DNA of 64,000 bases, taken from positions 1 through 64,000 of the forward strand of contig JAJFJT010000003.1 in assembly GCA_021773795.1 (NCBI GenBank), given 5' to 3'. This document shows positions 19,003 through 27,548 of this stretch, in pieces. Both the position numbers and the translations under genes were made by a program. A model generated the notes under the pieces. The model ran no database searches and was not told the DNA's origin. It saw nothing but the letters and a program-made list of their open reading frames with translations. This DNA is from Gammaproteobacteria bacterium (GTDB taxonomy: Bacteria; Pseudomonadota; Gammaproteobacteria; HK1). Within the stretch, counting starts at the first letter, position 1. Each line of letters starts with the position of its first letter.

Positions 19003-19620
19003 ATGCTTTGGGGAAACCAGTTCGCAGCACGGATAACGGTTGTTCTGTTTGCGTTATTGTTACCCTTGCAGTGGGCTCAGGCCGGGTCGCCGGCACGAAG
19101 TGTCGTGGAGCGCCTCGACAGTCGTTTGCTGGAGGTTATGCGTGAGGGTGATGCCTTGGGATACCAGGGGCGTCATGCTCGTCTGGAGCCGGTTTTGCGC
19201 CAGAGCTTTGATCTGCCTTATATCACTCGTCTGGTTTCGGGTCGGCACTGGAAGGGTTGGAGTGAAAGCCAGCGCACGAAGATGGTCGAGGCTTTTAGCC
19301 GCCTGACTTTTGCCACCTACGCAGATCGCTTCGATACTTATGATGGCGAGCAGTTCAAGGTTGCCGCCGAGCGGCCGTTAAAAAGGCAGCGCGTGTTGGT
19401 CCGCTGCCAACTGGTCAAGCCCGACGGCGAGGCGATACAACTGGACTACGTATTGCATCGAGTGGCGGGTCAGTGGCGTATCGTGAACGTGGTGGCGGAC
19501 GGGGTGAGCGACCTGTCCATGCGGCGAGCCGAGTATACGGCAGTCATCAAGCGTGATGGATTTGATGCGCTTATCACTCAACTCAATAACAAGATTGTGG
19601 TCTATGCACGTGAAAAATAG
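19003..19620 (+). CDS. hpnM: HpnM/MlaC-type periplasmic phospholipid-binding protein
   Basis: This 205-aa protein has a signal peptide (ITVVLFALLLPLQWAQA). The MlaC/Ttg2 fold motifs are VLRQSFDLPYITRLVSGRHW, AFSRLTFATYADRFDTY, and DYVLHRVAGQWRIVNVVADGVSDLSMRRAEY. It probably shuttles lipids between membranes. Neighbouring hopanoid genes and an adjacent mlaA favour the HpnM name, although plain MlaC cannot be excluded. Confidence 0.87.
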   Translation: MLWGNQFAARITVVLFALLLPLQWAQAGSPARSVVERLDSRLLEVMREGDALGYQGRHARLEPVLRQSFDLPYITRLVSGRHWKGWSESQRTKMVEAFSRLTFATYADRFDTYDGEQFKVAAERPLKRQRVLVRCQLVKPDGEAIQLDYVLHRVAGQWRIVNVVADGVSDLSMRRAEYTAVIKRDGFDALITQLNNKIVVYAREK

Positions 19621-19692
19621 CGGGTTTTGGTTTAGCTTTCGAGCCTTGGAATTGACGCGCAGGGATGTCCCGATGTGGCAAAGGAGTACTAC

Positions 19693-20436
19693 ATGAAGAA
19701 GGGGAGCAGGACTAGTACTGGCCTGATGCTGCTCTTCTGCGCTTTGCTCACGGGCTGTGCGACGGTGGTTGAGAACGGTGAGGGCGATCCGCTGGAGTCT
19801 CCCAATCGCGCATTTCATAGTCTGAACAATACCCTGGACGAGCACATACTAGGGCCCGTGTCGGAGTTCTATGTGTGGGTAACACCCGAACTCCTGCGTA
19901 CCAGCGTTGGTAACTTCTTTAGTAATCTTGGCACCCTCAACGTCATCCTTAACGACTTGCTTCAGGGAAAATTCGAGCAGGGTGTAGAGGATGCCGGACG
20001 GTTTATCGTCAACAGTACCTTCGGTATTGCTGGTGCCTTTGATGTCGCTACCGGGCTTGGTCTGGAGCGCCACAATGAAGACCTTGGTCAGTCCTTTGGG
20101 GTTTGGGGTGCCGGCGAGGGCGCCTATCTGGAACTGCCTGTGCTGGGGCCCAATTCCGTGCGTGATGCCCCGGACCTGGTGTCCAGCGTCTATACCAATC
20201 CGCTCTACTACATCTTCGAATCTACCGTGAGTCTGCCGTTGACGGTGCTGAAACTCATTGATGATCGGGCGCGCCTGGCTAGTGCCATTCGACTGCGAGA
20301 CAAGTCTGCCCTGGATACTTACATCTTTACCCGTGAGGCCTATCGTCAGCGCCGGACTCACCTGATCTACGATGGTAATCCGCCGGATGATGCCTTTGAT
20401 GATCTCGCCCAGGCGTCTGCCAAGGGTATCGAGTAG
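19693..20436 (+). CDS. mlaA: MlaA/VacJ-family outer-membrane lipoprotein
   Basis: This 247-aa lipoprotein has the lipobox LLTGC at about residue 20. The conserved family core is DPLESPNRAFHSLNNTLD, then VGNFFSNLGTLNVILNDLLQGKF, then GRFIVNSTFGIAGAFDVAT, HNEDLGQSFGVWG and YLELPVLGPNSVRD. MlaA removes mislocalised lipids from the outer leaflet. ATG at 19693 is chosen because AAAGGAG lies upstream. It follows hpnM, its likely periplasmic partner. Confidence 0.95.
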   Translation: MKKGSRTSTGLMLLFCALLTGCATVVENGEGDPLESPNRAFHSLNNTLDEHILGPVSEFYVWVTPELLRTSVGNFFSNLGTLNVILNDLLQGKFEQGVEDAGRFIVNSTFGIAGAFDVATGLGLERHNEDLGQSFGVWGAGEGAYLELPVLGPNSVRDAPDLVSSVYTNPLYYIFESTVSLPLTVLKLIDDRARLASAIRLRDKSALDTYIFTREAYRQRRTHLIYDGNPPDDAFDDLAQASAKGIE

Positions 20437-20459
20437 GCGGAACCCACTTGGTGGGAGGG

Positions 20460-21887
20460 CTATTCCGAGGTTGGGATGCCGTAACCGTCAATGCGCGGGG
20501 AACAGCTGCCCGGTTTTCCAAGCCGGAATGTCCGTTGGCTGTCAGCAAGCCGTAGCTCCACCTCCAGACCTTCCTTTAGTCGTCTTCGAGTAACCAGCAG
20601 ATAAGCCTGTTTGCCTTCCTCTTGAACATAGAGGCAAGGAACGGACTCCGATGGTTGGCCTTTCAGTATGCAGGTGGCTGTTTGTACCTTTCCCACGAGT
20701 TTTTCCACGCCCAGGCTAATAGCGCCGTTCGGATTTCGTCGCTGCCAGCGAGTTAGCGCGAGCTGATAGCCTCGATTGCCACGGGTCTCTACCAAGGCAA
20801 TGAGTTCACCCACTGCCAAGGTACTTTCCGGCTTATCTTCGTGACTGAGGCGGTAGCCACAGTCGGACTCTTCTACGATGTTCCATAGTTTTCCCCTTGC
20901 GACCAGGTTTTTGGATTCCAGGCTGTTTCGCACCATCTCCAAGCCGATGACCAAGCCCGTTTGGCGCTTGCTATGGCGGCGATTTTCACGCTGGAAAGGC
21001 TGTGCCTTGAGATGAGGTTTGAACTGCTTTAACAGCCACCTTGCCTGTTCGGCTACGATGCGGTGTTTAAGGGATGCATCCTGATTGATGATATCCCGGG
21101 TTGCGGCACGCACCATGGGATTGATATCGAAGGCCCGTACCGTTGGCTCCTGGAACTGCATACGGCCGGCGGGCAGTGGTGGTGTATTACCGGCGAGATC
21201 GATGAAGAAAATACCACTTTGTGGTGCGGTGGAAAATTCTTGTTTCATGCGGCAAGCAGCCCCATAGCGATCGAGGAAGGTGAAGGCCTGCATGGCCTCG
21301 CCCTCTGGCAGATGGAAGGGGTCGGCGAGGGTGAGTAGCATGAGCTGTTTATACATGGCCGAGATGTTTTCGTGGCGCTCGGGCCTGGCGCCGATCTGCA
21401 CTGGCGTATAGAGCAACCCCTGATTCTCGGCTTTTAGGTAGTAGCCGTTGATGTGTTGGTGTATGCCCTCAGGAATGGGGCCATAAGTGCGAAAGGTATG
21501 GCGCAGGCTATGGGTGCTTTGCTCCAGGGCACAATACAGCGTGGCAAGCGTTTCCGACACTTCAAACCCCGGCGTGTCCAGGATGTTTGCGTAGGCTTGT
21601 TCCAGGATCACGCATAGTTCTCCCAGCTGTCGTCTGACTACTTCCCGCCCCCGAATGCCGTGCTGAAATGACGGGGTGTTATAGGCATAGAAGAGGCTGT
21701 TTATCCTACCTCGGTAGAGGTGTAGCAACGGCAGACGCTTTTTTCCTGGCAAGGCATATTGCTTAAAGCACGTTAGTGCCTCAAGCACGGCACCGACAGA
21801 CAGTTCCGAGTTTAGCAGTGGCAGATCTTCTAACCACTGGCGCAGTTTTGCCGGCTGTGTTTCCGGGGCTGGCGGTCTGGTGTTCAT
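20460..21887 (-). CDS. Conserved hypothetical protein, possible PilZ-like C-terminal domain
   Basis: This 475-aa protein is of unrecognised function. The N-terminal half is helical (ELCVILEQAYANILDTPG, RPERHENISAMYKQLMLLTL), with no signal peptide or membrane helix. The C-terminal part, with MVRNSLESKNLVARGKLWNIVEESDCGYRL then LVETRGNRGYQLALTRWQ, looks like a beta-barrel of PilZ type, where a cyclic di-GMP role would be possible. ATG at 21887 is used because the upstream frame overlaps the divergent ATPase gene. The PilZ reading is tentative. Confidence 0.7.
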   Translation of the reverse strand: MNTRPPAPETQPAKLRQWLEDLPLLNSELSVGAVLEALTCFKQYALPGKKRLPLLHLYRGRINSLFYAYNTPSFQHGIRGREVVRRQLGELCVILEQAYANILDTPGFEVSETLATLYCALEQSTHSLRHTFRTYGPIPEGIHQHINGYYLKAENQGLLYTPVQIGARPERHENISAMYKQLMLLTLADPFHLPEGEAMQAFTFLDRYGAACRMKQEFSTAPQSGIFFIDLAGNTPPLPAGRMQFQEPTVRAFDINPMVRAATRDIINQDASLKHRIVAEQARWLLKQFKPHLKAQPFQRENRRHSKRQTGLVIGLEMVRNSLESKNLVARGKLWNIVEESDCGYRLSHEDKPESTLAVGELIALVETRGNRGYQLALTRWQRRNPNGAISLGVEKLVGKVQTATCILKGQPSESVPCLYVQEEGKQAYLLVTRRRLKEGLEVELRLADSQRTFRLGKPGSCSPRIDGYGIPTSE

Positions 21888-21983
21888 GGCAATTTGAAAG
21901 GGATGGAGCTCCTGAAATCTTGCCGGCACGGTGTGCGTCAGCTGTGGAAGCAGATTAACAGGATATAGGCTTATAATTCGCCG

Positions 21984-22877
21984 ATGAGTCAGAGTGATGA
22001 TATGACGCGGCTGCTTGCCGGGCTCGAAGCCCTGGTAGAGCGGGTCGGGTCGCTTTACCCACCACAACCCGGTGTGCCTGATTGGGGCACCGTGCGTGCT
22101 TGCCGTTGGCGTCGGCAGCAGGGACGGGCTTATTTCCAGGAAGTGACTCGACCGCACGGTATTTCGCTGGCGGACCTCAAGGGGATCGAGAGACAAAAAC
22201 GCTTGCTGGTACAAAATACCTTGCAGTTTGTCCGTGGCCTGCCCGCCAATAATGCACTGCTATGGGGGCCGCGTGGTACCGGAAAGTCCTCGCTAATCAA
22301 AGCCTTGCTCAGTGAATATGGTGCTGAGGGCTTGCGGGTAATCGAGGTGGAGGGCCATGCCCTGATGGATCTTGGCGATATCGTCGAGAATTTATACGGC
22401 CAGCCGGAGCGTTTTGTATTGTTTAGTGATGATCTTTCCTTTGAGGCGGATGACCCAGGCTATAAAGCGTTGAAGGCGGTGCTGGATGGCGCGCTCACCG
22501 CGCAACCGGAAAATGTACTGGTCTACGCCACTTCCAATCGTCGCCATCTGCTGCCCGAATATATGGGCGAAAATAAGGGGGCACGTTTGCATGATGGCGA
22601 GATTCATCATGCGGAGGCGGTGGAGGAGAAGATTTCTTTATCCGAGCGCTTCGGCTTGTGGCTTGCCTTCCATCCTTTTTCTCAGGCGCAATATTTGGAT
22701 ATCGTTTCCCACTGGTTGGCAGTACTCCGCGCGGTGCCAGCAGACTCTGAGTCTATGCAGCGAGAGGCACTGCAATGGGCCCTGTTGCGTGGTTCGCGCA
22801 GTGGGCGCGCAGCCTGGCAGTTCGCCCGGGATTATGCCGGACGTATGGCCCTTGATGAGAGATTAGTACATGAGTGA
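21984..22877 (+). CDS. DUF815-family AAA ATPase
   Basis: This 297-aa P-loop ATPase has Walker A GPRGTGKSSLIKALL near residue 95 and a Walker B-like segment FVLFSDDLSFE. The family sequence VYATSNRRHLLPEYMGEN is followed by LSERFGLWLAFHPFSQAQYL. DUF815 proteins resemble DnaA/Orc-type AAA modules, and their role is not established. It overlaps hpt downstream by 8 nt. Confidence 0.92.
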   Translation: MSQSDDMTRLLAGLEALVERVGSLYPPQPGVPDWGTVRACRWRRQQGRAYFQEVTRPHGISLADLKGIERQKRLLVQNTLQFVRGLPANNALLWGPRGTGKSSLIKALLSEYGAEGLRVIEVEGHALMDLGDIVENLYGQPERFVLFSDDLSFEADDPGYKALKAVLDGALTAQPENVLVYATSNRRHLLPEYMGENKGARLHDGEIHHAEAVEEKISLSERFGLWLAFHPFSQAQYLDIVSHWLAVLRAVPADSESMQREALQWALLRGSRSGRAAWQFARDYAGRMALDERLVHE

Positions 22878-23427
22878 TGTGGCGACCCCGCCCGGGGGAA
22901 CGGAACAAATCCACACGGCGGCGGAAGTGGATGCTGCCTTTGACCGTATTGCCGCCGCTATTCATAGCCGCCTGCATGATCGTCAGCCACTGGTGTTGCC
23001 GGTGATGATGGGTGGGCTGATTCCTGCGGGGGAGCTGTTGCGGCGGATGGATTTTCCCCTGGACCTCGATTACATCCATGCCACTCGCTATCGCGGCGGT
23101 ACTGAGGGCAAGGAACTGAAGTGGCGGGCTTATCCGCAAGTTTCCCTTGCCGGCCGGGTAGTGCTGGTGATTGACGATATCCTTGACGAGGGCGCAACCT
23201 TGGCGGCCATCGTGGATTATTGCCACCGGGAAGGGGTCGAAGAGGTCTTGACCGCGGTGCTTGTGGACAAACAACATCCGCGTCAGCGCCATTTTGAGAG
23301 CGCAGATTTCAGTGGTCTTGAGGTGGATGATCGCTATGTTTTCGGATCCGGCATGGATTATCACGGCCGCTACCGTAATTTGCGCGGGATCTACGCGCTA
23401 CATGCAGAGAAGGATTTGAGTGAGTGA
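22870..23427 (+). CDS. hpt: Hypoxanthine-guanine phosphoribosyltransferase
   Basis: This 185-aa purine salvage enzyme makes IMP/GMP from hypoxanthine/guanine and PRPP. The PRPP loop VVLVIDDILDEGATLAAI lies near residue 95, and DDRYVFGSGMDYHGRYRNL near 155 forms the base pocket. LPVMMGGLIPAGELLRRM near 40 is typical of the family. It overlaps the following phosphorylase gene as GTGA. The pair would recycle methylthioadenosine or methylthioinosine to IMP. Confidence 0.94.
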   Translation: MSDVATPPGGTEQIHTAAEVDAAFDRIAAAIHSRLHDRQPLVLPVMMGGLIPAGELLRRMDFPLDLDYIHATRYRGGTEGKELKWRAYPQVSLAGRVVLVIDDILDEGATLAAIVDYCHREGVEEVLTAVLVDKQHPRQRHFESADFSGLEVDDRYVFGSGMDYHGRYRNLRGIYALHAEKDLSE

Positions 23428-24167
23428 AAACCACCCTGGCAATTATTGGCGGGACCGGATTAACCACCCTCAATGGGCTGGAAATCACCCGCCGTGAAGT
23501 CGTCAATACGCCCTATGGAGAGCCCTCGGGGCCCTTGATCTATGGCCAGTTGTGCGGGCGCGAGGTGGTGTTTCTCCCACGTCACGGTCACAGCCATACC
23601 ATTCCGCCGCATCGGGTCAACTATCGTGCAAATATCTGGGCATTGCACCACATCGGTGTGGAGAAGGTTATGGCGGTGGCGGCAGTGGGTGGGATTCATC
23701 CGGAACTGATATCTCTGAAAATTGCCATTCCCGACCAGATCATCGATTACACTGGTGCTCGTGCCAACACCTTTTTCGAAGATGATCTGAGCCGCGTGGT
23801 GCATGTGGATTTCACCACGCCCTACTGCGAGGAGTTGCGCACAATCTTGGTTGAGGCGGCGGAAAAAGCAGGAGTTTCGACCATGAGTTACGGGGTTTAT
23901 GGCGCAACCCAGGGGCCACGTCTGGAGACTGCGGCGGAGATTAATCGCCTGGCTCGCGATGGCTGCGATATGGTGGGAATGACTGGCATGCCGGAGGCTG
24001 TTCTGGCACGGGAGTTGGGGCTTTGCTACGCCGCCTGCGCGGTGGTAGCCAACGCCGCTGCAGGGCGCGGTGAGGGCCAGATCACCATGGCGCAGATCGA
24101 GGCTAACCTGGAGTCCGGCATGGTCGAAGTGCGTGCCTTGCTAGAGCAGGCCATTCGCCTGCTATGA
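23424..24167 (+). CDS. S-methyl-5'-thioadenosine/thioinosine phosphorylase
   Basis: This 247-aa member of the MTAP branch of the purine nucleoside phosphorylase family shows LAIIGGTGLTTLNGLE at the start. FLPRHGHSHTIPPHRVNYRANIWAL near residue 50 is the phosphate site, and MVGMTGMPEAVLARELGL is near 190. The adjacent hpt suggests the methylthioinosine phosphorylase route known from Pseudomonas (MTI to hypoxanthine), but the purine-specifying residues cannot be judged securely here. The start is GTG at 23424 in the hpt stop. Confidence 0.9.
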   Translation: MKTTLAIIGGTGLTTLNGLEITRREVVNTPYGEPSGPLIYGQLCGREVVFLPRHGHSHTIPPHRVNYRANIWALHHIGVEKVMAVAAVGGIHPELISLKIAIPDQIIDYTGARANTFFEDDLSRVVHVDFTTPYCEELRTILVEAAEKAGVSTMSYGVYGATQGPRLETAAEINRLARDGCDMVGMTGMPEAVLARELGLCYAACAVVANAAAGRGEGQITMAQIEANLESGMVEVRALLEQAIRLL

Positions 24168-24179
24168 GATCCTGAGCCG

Positions 24180-25295
24180 ATGAGTCCGGTGAAAAAACCT
24201 ATCCCCAGGCCGGCGCGCAGTTTGTGGGCGTCGCTGCGGCGCGTGCTACAGCGGATCCTCATCATACTGGTGATTTTTCTGCCCCCGGTCGCCTTCGGGT
24301 TGGGAGGTATTTACTACTATTTCATGTCGGCTCGCTATGTGAGCACTGAAAATGCTTACGTGAAATCGGAAAAGATTGCCGTGAGCGCAGACGTGTCCGG
24401 TCGTGTGGTGACGGTTGCGGTGGGGGAGAACCAGCGGGTTCAGATCGGGCAATTACTGTTTCAGCTTGACCCGGAGCCGTTCCGGATCACCCGCGAGCGT
24501 GCCCGGGCGCGACTCGCCAAGGTGCGCCAGGATGTCGATGAATTGCGGGCCTTGTATCGCCAGAAGCGCGCCGAACAGCGGCTCACGGGAAAAGATGCCG
24601 CCTATTATCAGCGCGAATTTGATCGTCAGCAGGGACTCAAGCGCAAAGGTCTTATTTCAGCCGCAAAATTTGATGAAACCCGCCGCAACCTGCAGGTAGC
24701 CCGGGAACGGAGCGTGGTGATCCAGCATGATCTTGCTGGCATCCTTGCCCGTATTGGGGGCTCCGATGAGGTCAATGTAGCCCTTCATCCACAGGTGCGT
24801 GAGGCCCAGGCAGCCCTTGAACAGTCGGCGCTGAATTTGCGCCATACCACTGTGCGCGCACCTACCGCCGGGGTGGTGACCAACTTTGATCTGCAGGTGG
24901 GGGAATATTTTGAGGCGGGCTCTCCCGCCTTTAGTCTGGTGGGAACCGAACAACGCTGGTTTCAGGCCAATTTCAAGGAAACTGAACTCACCCATCTGCG
25001 GGAAGGGCAGTTTGCCACCATCCGGGTGGATGCCTATCCGGACGCGGTTTTTGAGGCCCGGGTGGTGAGTATTAGCCCGGCTACCGGGGCCGAATTTGCC
25101 CTGTTGCCACCACAGAATGCCTCGGGGAACTGGGTCAAGGTGGTGCAGCGTTTGCCGGTTCGGCTAGAACTGGAAAAAGGGCAGCAAACACCACCGCTTC
25201 GAGCGGGTATGAGTGTACAGGTGCGGGTGGATACCGGTAACGAGGCGACTGCGCCCCACTGGTTACACCGGGTCTACGCCTGGATGGTGGGGTGA
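24180..25295 (+). CDS. EmrA-like membrane fusion protein
   Basis: This 371-aa HlyD-family adaptor has one N-terminal membrane helix (ILIILVIFLPPVAFGLGGIYYYF) and a biotinyl-lipoyl-like half motif (VSADVSGRVVTVAVGENQRVQIGQLLFQLD). A coiled-coil hairpin follows (about 95-195), then TVRAPTAGVVTNFDLQVGEYFEAG. It links an inner-membrane MFS pump to an outer-membrane channel. It overlaps the EmrB-like gene as GTGA, forming a two-gene exporter operon. The substrate is unknown. Confidence 0.92.
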   Translation: MSPVKKPIPRPARSLWASLRRVLQRILIILVIFLPPVAFGLGGIYYYFMSARYVSTENAYVKSEKIAVSADVSGRVVTVAVGENQRVQIGQLLFQLDPEPFRITRERARARLAKVRQDVDELRALYRQKRAEQRLTGKDAAYYQREFDRQQGLKRKGLISAAKFDETRRNLQVARERSVVIQHDLAGILARIGGSDEVNVALHPQVREAQAALEQSALNLRHTTVRAPTAGVVTNFDLQVGEYFEAGSPAFSLVGTEQRWFQANFKETELTHLREGQFATIRVDAYPDAVFEARVVSISPATGAEFALLPPQNASGNWVKVVQRLPVRLELEKGQQTPPLRAGMSVQVRVDTGNEATAPHWLHRVYAWMVG

Positions 25296-26809
25296 CGTCG
25301 GGGCGGGGAACCGTAGTTGCTCCGGGTGGCCGCCGGGCCATGATTACCATTGCCTGCATCCTCGGGCCATTGATGCAGGAGATCGACGCCTCGGTGGTGG
25401 GTATCGCTCTGCCGCATGTACAGGCGGCGCTTTCCGCGGGTCCGGACCAGGTGACTTGGGTGCTGACCTCCTTTCTCATTTCGGTGGCCGTGGCGATGCC
25501 AGCATCGGGCGTGCTCGCCACGGTGTTTGGGCGCAAACGCCTGCTGCTGCTCGCATACACCGGCTTTGCCTTGTTTTCCATCCTCTCCGGCCTTTCAAAC
25601 TCACTTACCGAAATGATTTCCCTGCGCTTCATTCAGGGCATTTTCGGAGCCGCGTTAACACCGCTTTCCCTGGCGGCCCTGCTGGATACTCACCCGCGAG
25701 AGGATCACGGTATGGCGCTGGGTCTTTGGGGGGTGGGTATTATGACGGCGCCTATCATTGGACCAACCCTGGGATCGTTCATCGCCGAGAGTTTTAGCTG
25801 GCGTGGCGTGTTCTTTTTTAATCTGCCGCTGGGTATGTTGGCCTTTACGGTAACGTGGCTGTTTGTGCCCGAGGCAAAAGGAGCGCGGAGCCGGCCCTTT
25901 GGTTTTGCCGGATTTTTGTCGATTGCCCTGTGCGCCGGTTCGCTCCAGTTTCTGCTCGACCGTGGCGAGTACCTCGACTGGTTTGATTCCAGCCAGATCG
26001 TGATTGCTGCCTGCCTTGCCGGGGCCGGCTTCTACGGCTTTGTGCTTAACTCCATACTCGCCCGTAATCCCTTCATTGACCGCCACGTGCTGGGAGACCG
26101 TAACTTCATGTTGGGAAGTTGCCTCAAAGCCCTGTTCAGCGTGGTGCTGATCAGCATCATTGCTTTATTGCCGCCTTTTCTACAAAGCATCTGGGGCTAT
26201 CCCATCGTCACGACCGGGCTGGTGATGGCCCCGAGGGGCGCTGCGATCATGTTGACCGTGGTGTTGGTGGGCTGGCTACACAAGCGAGTTGGGGCGCGGA
26301 GTCTCATGGCCTTTGGTCTGTTGGTGATGGCGCTCTCAACCTGGATGCTCTCGCGTCTGGCGGTGAATATCACCCCGACCCACGTGATTGCCGCTAACGT
26401 GGTGCAGGGTGTGGGGCTCGGTTTTTTCTTCGTGCCACTCACCGCAGCCGCCTTTTCCACTCTGGCGGTCCAGTATCGTGATGTGGGTACCGCCTTCTAC
26501 GGGCTCATCGGCAATCTTGGGAAGAGCGTGGGCGTGGCGGTATTGGTGGGTGTGCTCACCCACCAGACTCAGGCACAACATACCTATCTCGTGCCCCATG
26601 TCAGCCCTTTTAACGAGGGCCTTCGGCATTTTCAGCTGCCGGCACTATGGGATATCACAACGCCCCGGGGGCTGGCCTTTCTCGATGCGGAGGTGAATCG
26701 TCAGGCGGCGCTGCTCGCCTACAGCAATGATTTTCTGCTCCTCACTTTTATTATTCTGGCCTGTATACCACTGGTTTTCTTTATGCGCAGACTTGGCAAT
26801 ACGACTTGA
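25292..26809 (+). CDS. EmrB-like MFS drug exporter (DHA2, 14-helix)
   Basis: This 505-aa integral membrane protein has about 14 hydrophobic segments. The DHA2 family motif reads ILGPLMQEIDASVVGIALPHVQAALSAGPDQVTWVLTSF in substance, with its core near residue 25. The MFS motif A region is ASGVLATVFGRKRLLLL, with GVGIMTAPIIGPTLGSFI near 150. It pairs with the EmrA-like adaptor just upstream and probably exports toxic hydrophobic compounds. Confidence 0.93.
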   Translation: MTSGRGTVVAPGGRRAMITIACILGPLMQEIDASVVGIALPHVQAALSAGPDQVTWVLTSFLISVAVAMPASGVLATVFGRKRLLLLAYTGFALFSILSGLSNSLTEMISLRFIQGIFGAALTPLSLAALLDTHPREDHGMALGLWGVGIMTAPIIGPTLGSFIAESFSWRGVFFFNLPLGMLAFTVTWLFVPEAKGARSRPFGFAGFLSIALCAGSLQFLLDRGEYLDWFDSSQIVIAACLAGAGFYGFVLNSILARNPFIDRHVLGDRNFMLGSCLKALFSVVLISIIALLPPFLQSIWGYPIVTTGLVMAPRGAAIMLTVVLVGWLHKRVGARSLMAFGLLVMALSTWMLSRLAVNITPTHVIAANVVQGVGLGFFFVPLTAAAFSTLAVQYRDVGTAFYGLIGNLGKSVGVAVLVGVLTHQTQAQHTYLVPHVSPFNEGLRHFQLPALWDITTPRGLAFLDAEVNRQAALLAYSNDFLLLTFIILACIPLVFFMRRLGNTT

Positions 26810-27008
26810 ATAAAGGGATGGGATCGTGCTCTCCATAACTTGCCCGGAAGCCCGCCATGACACCCATATGACCTTGACTTCCAGACCCTTTTTTGGAAGA
26901 CTCCGCAACTTTTGGGAGCTAGCCGCTGGGCGCAAAAACTGCCCTATCCCAGGCTTGGATTCTGTCATCGTTCAGTAAAAAATCAGCGTTTTTAAAGAGG
27001 CATTAATC

Positions 27009-27479
27009 ATGAGCAAAGAAGAGCAAGGCGCATCCCCGGTACTAGTGGCAGTGGATTTTTCCGAGGATTCCCGGGCCGCATTTCTCTGGGCCTATAACTA
27101 TGCATTAGCCAGCCGTTTGCCGCTGTTGGTGCTGCATGTGGTGCACGATCCAGGCGAGGCGCCGGGCTATTACAAGCACGACACCAGTAGTGCAGTGCGC
27201 ACCTTGAAAGAACTTGCGAGTGTCATGCTGGACGAGTTTCTGGCGGAGATGGCCGATGTCGTTCCAAGCCGCAAGGGCCTGGAAAATATTAGCACCGTGC
27301 TGGAGACCGGCCTGCCGGTGGCGCAAGTGTTGAAGACCGCGAAGAAGAGCGGCGCCAGTTCCATTGTAACCGGCAGCCAGGGACGTACCGGACTCAAGCA
27401 TCTGCTCGTAGGCTCCAAGGCCGAACAGATCGTGCGTCTGGCCAAGATCCCGGTCACGGTGGTTAAGGTTAAAGGTTAA
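27009..27479 (+). CDS. Universal stress protein (UspA family)
   Basis: This 156-aa Usp-domain protein starts the fold with VLVAVDFSEDSRAAFLWAYNYA and carries LLVLHVVHDPGEAPGYY. It ends with the ATP-binding pattern TGSQGRTGLKHLLVGSKAEQIVRLAKIPVTVVK, so it is probably of the nucleotide-binding type. It is followed within about 70 bp by the Na/Pi cotransporter gene in the same direction, so co-expression is likely. Confidence 0.93.
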   Translation: MSKEEQGASPVLVAVDFSEDSRAAFLWAYNYALASRLPLLVLHVVHDPGEAPGYYKHDTSSAVRTLKELASVMLDEFLAEMADVVPSRKGLENISTVLETGLPVAQVLKTAKKSGASSIVTGSQGRTGLKHLLVGSKAEQIVRLAKIPVTVVKVKG

Positions 27480-27548
27480 GCAGGCGAAACAAAGGATTTC
27501 GGGATTTTCTACAAATAAAATACAGCTAATAACGGGGTGGGTGTTTCA

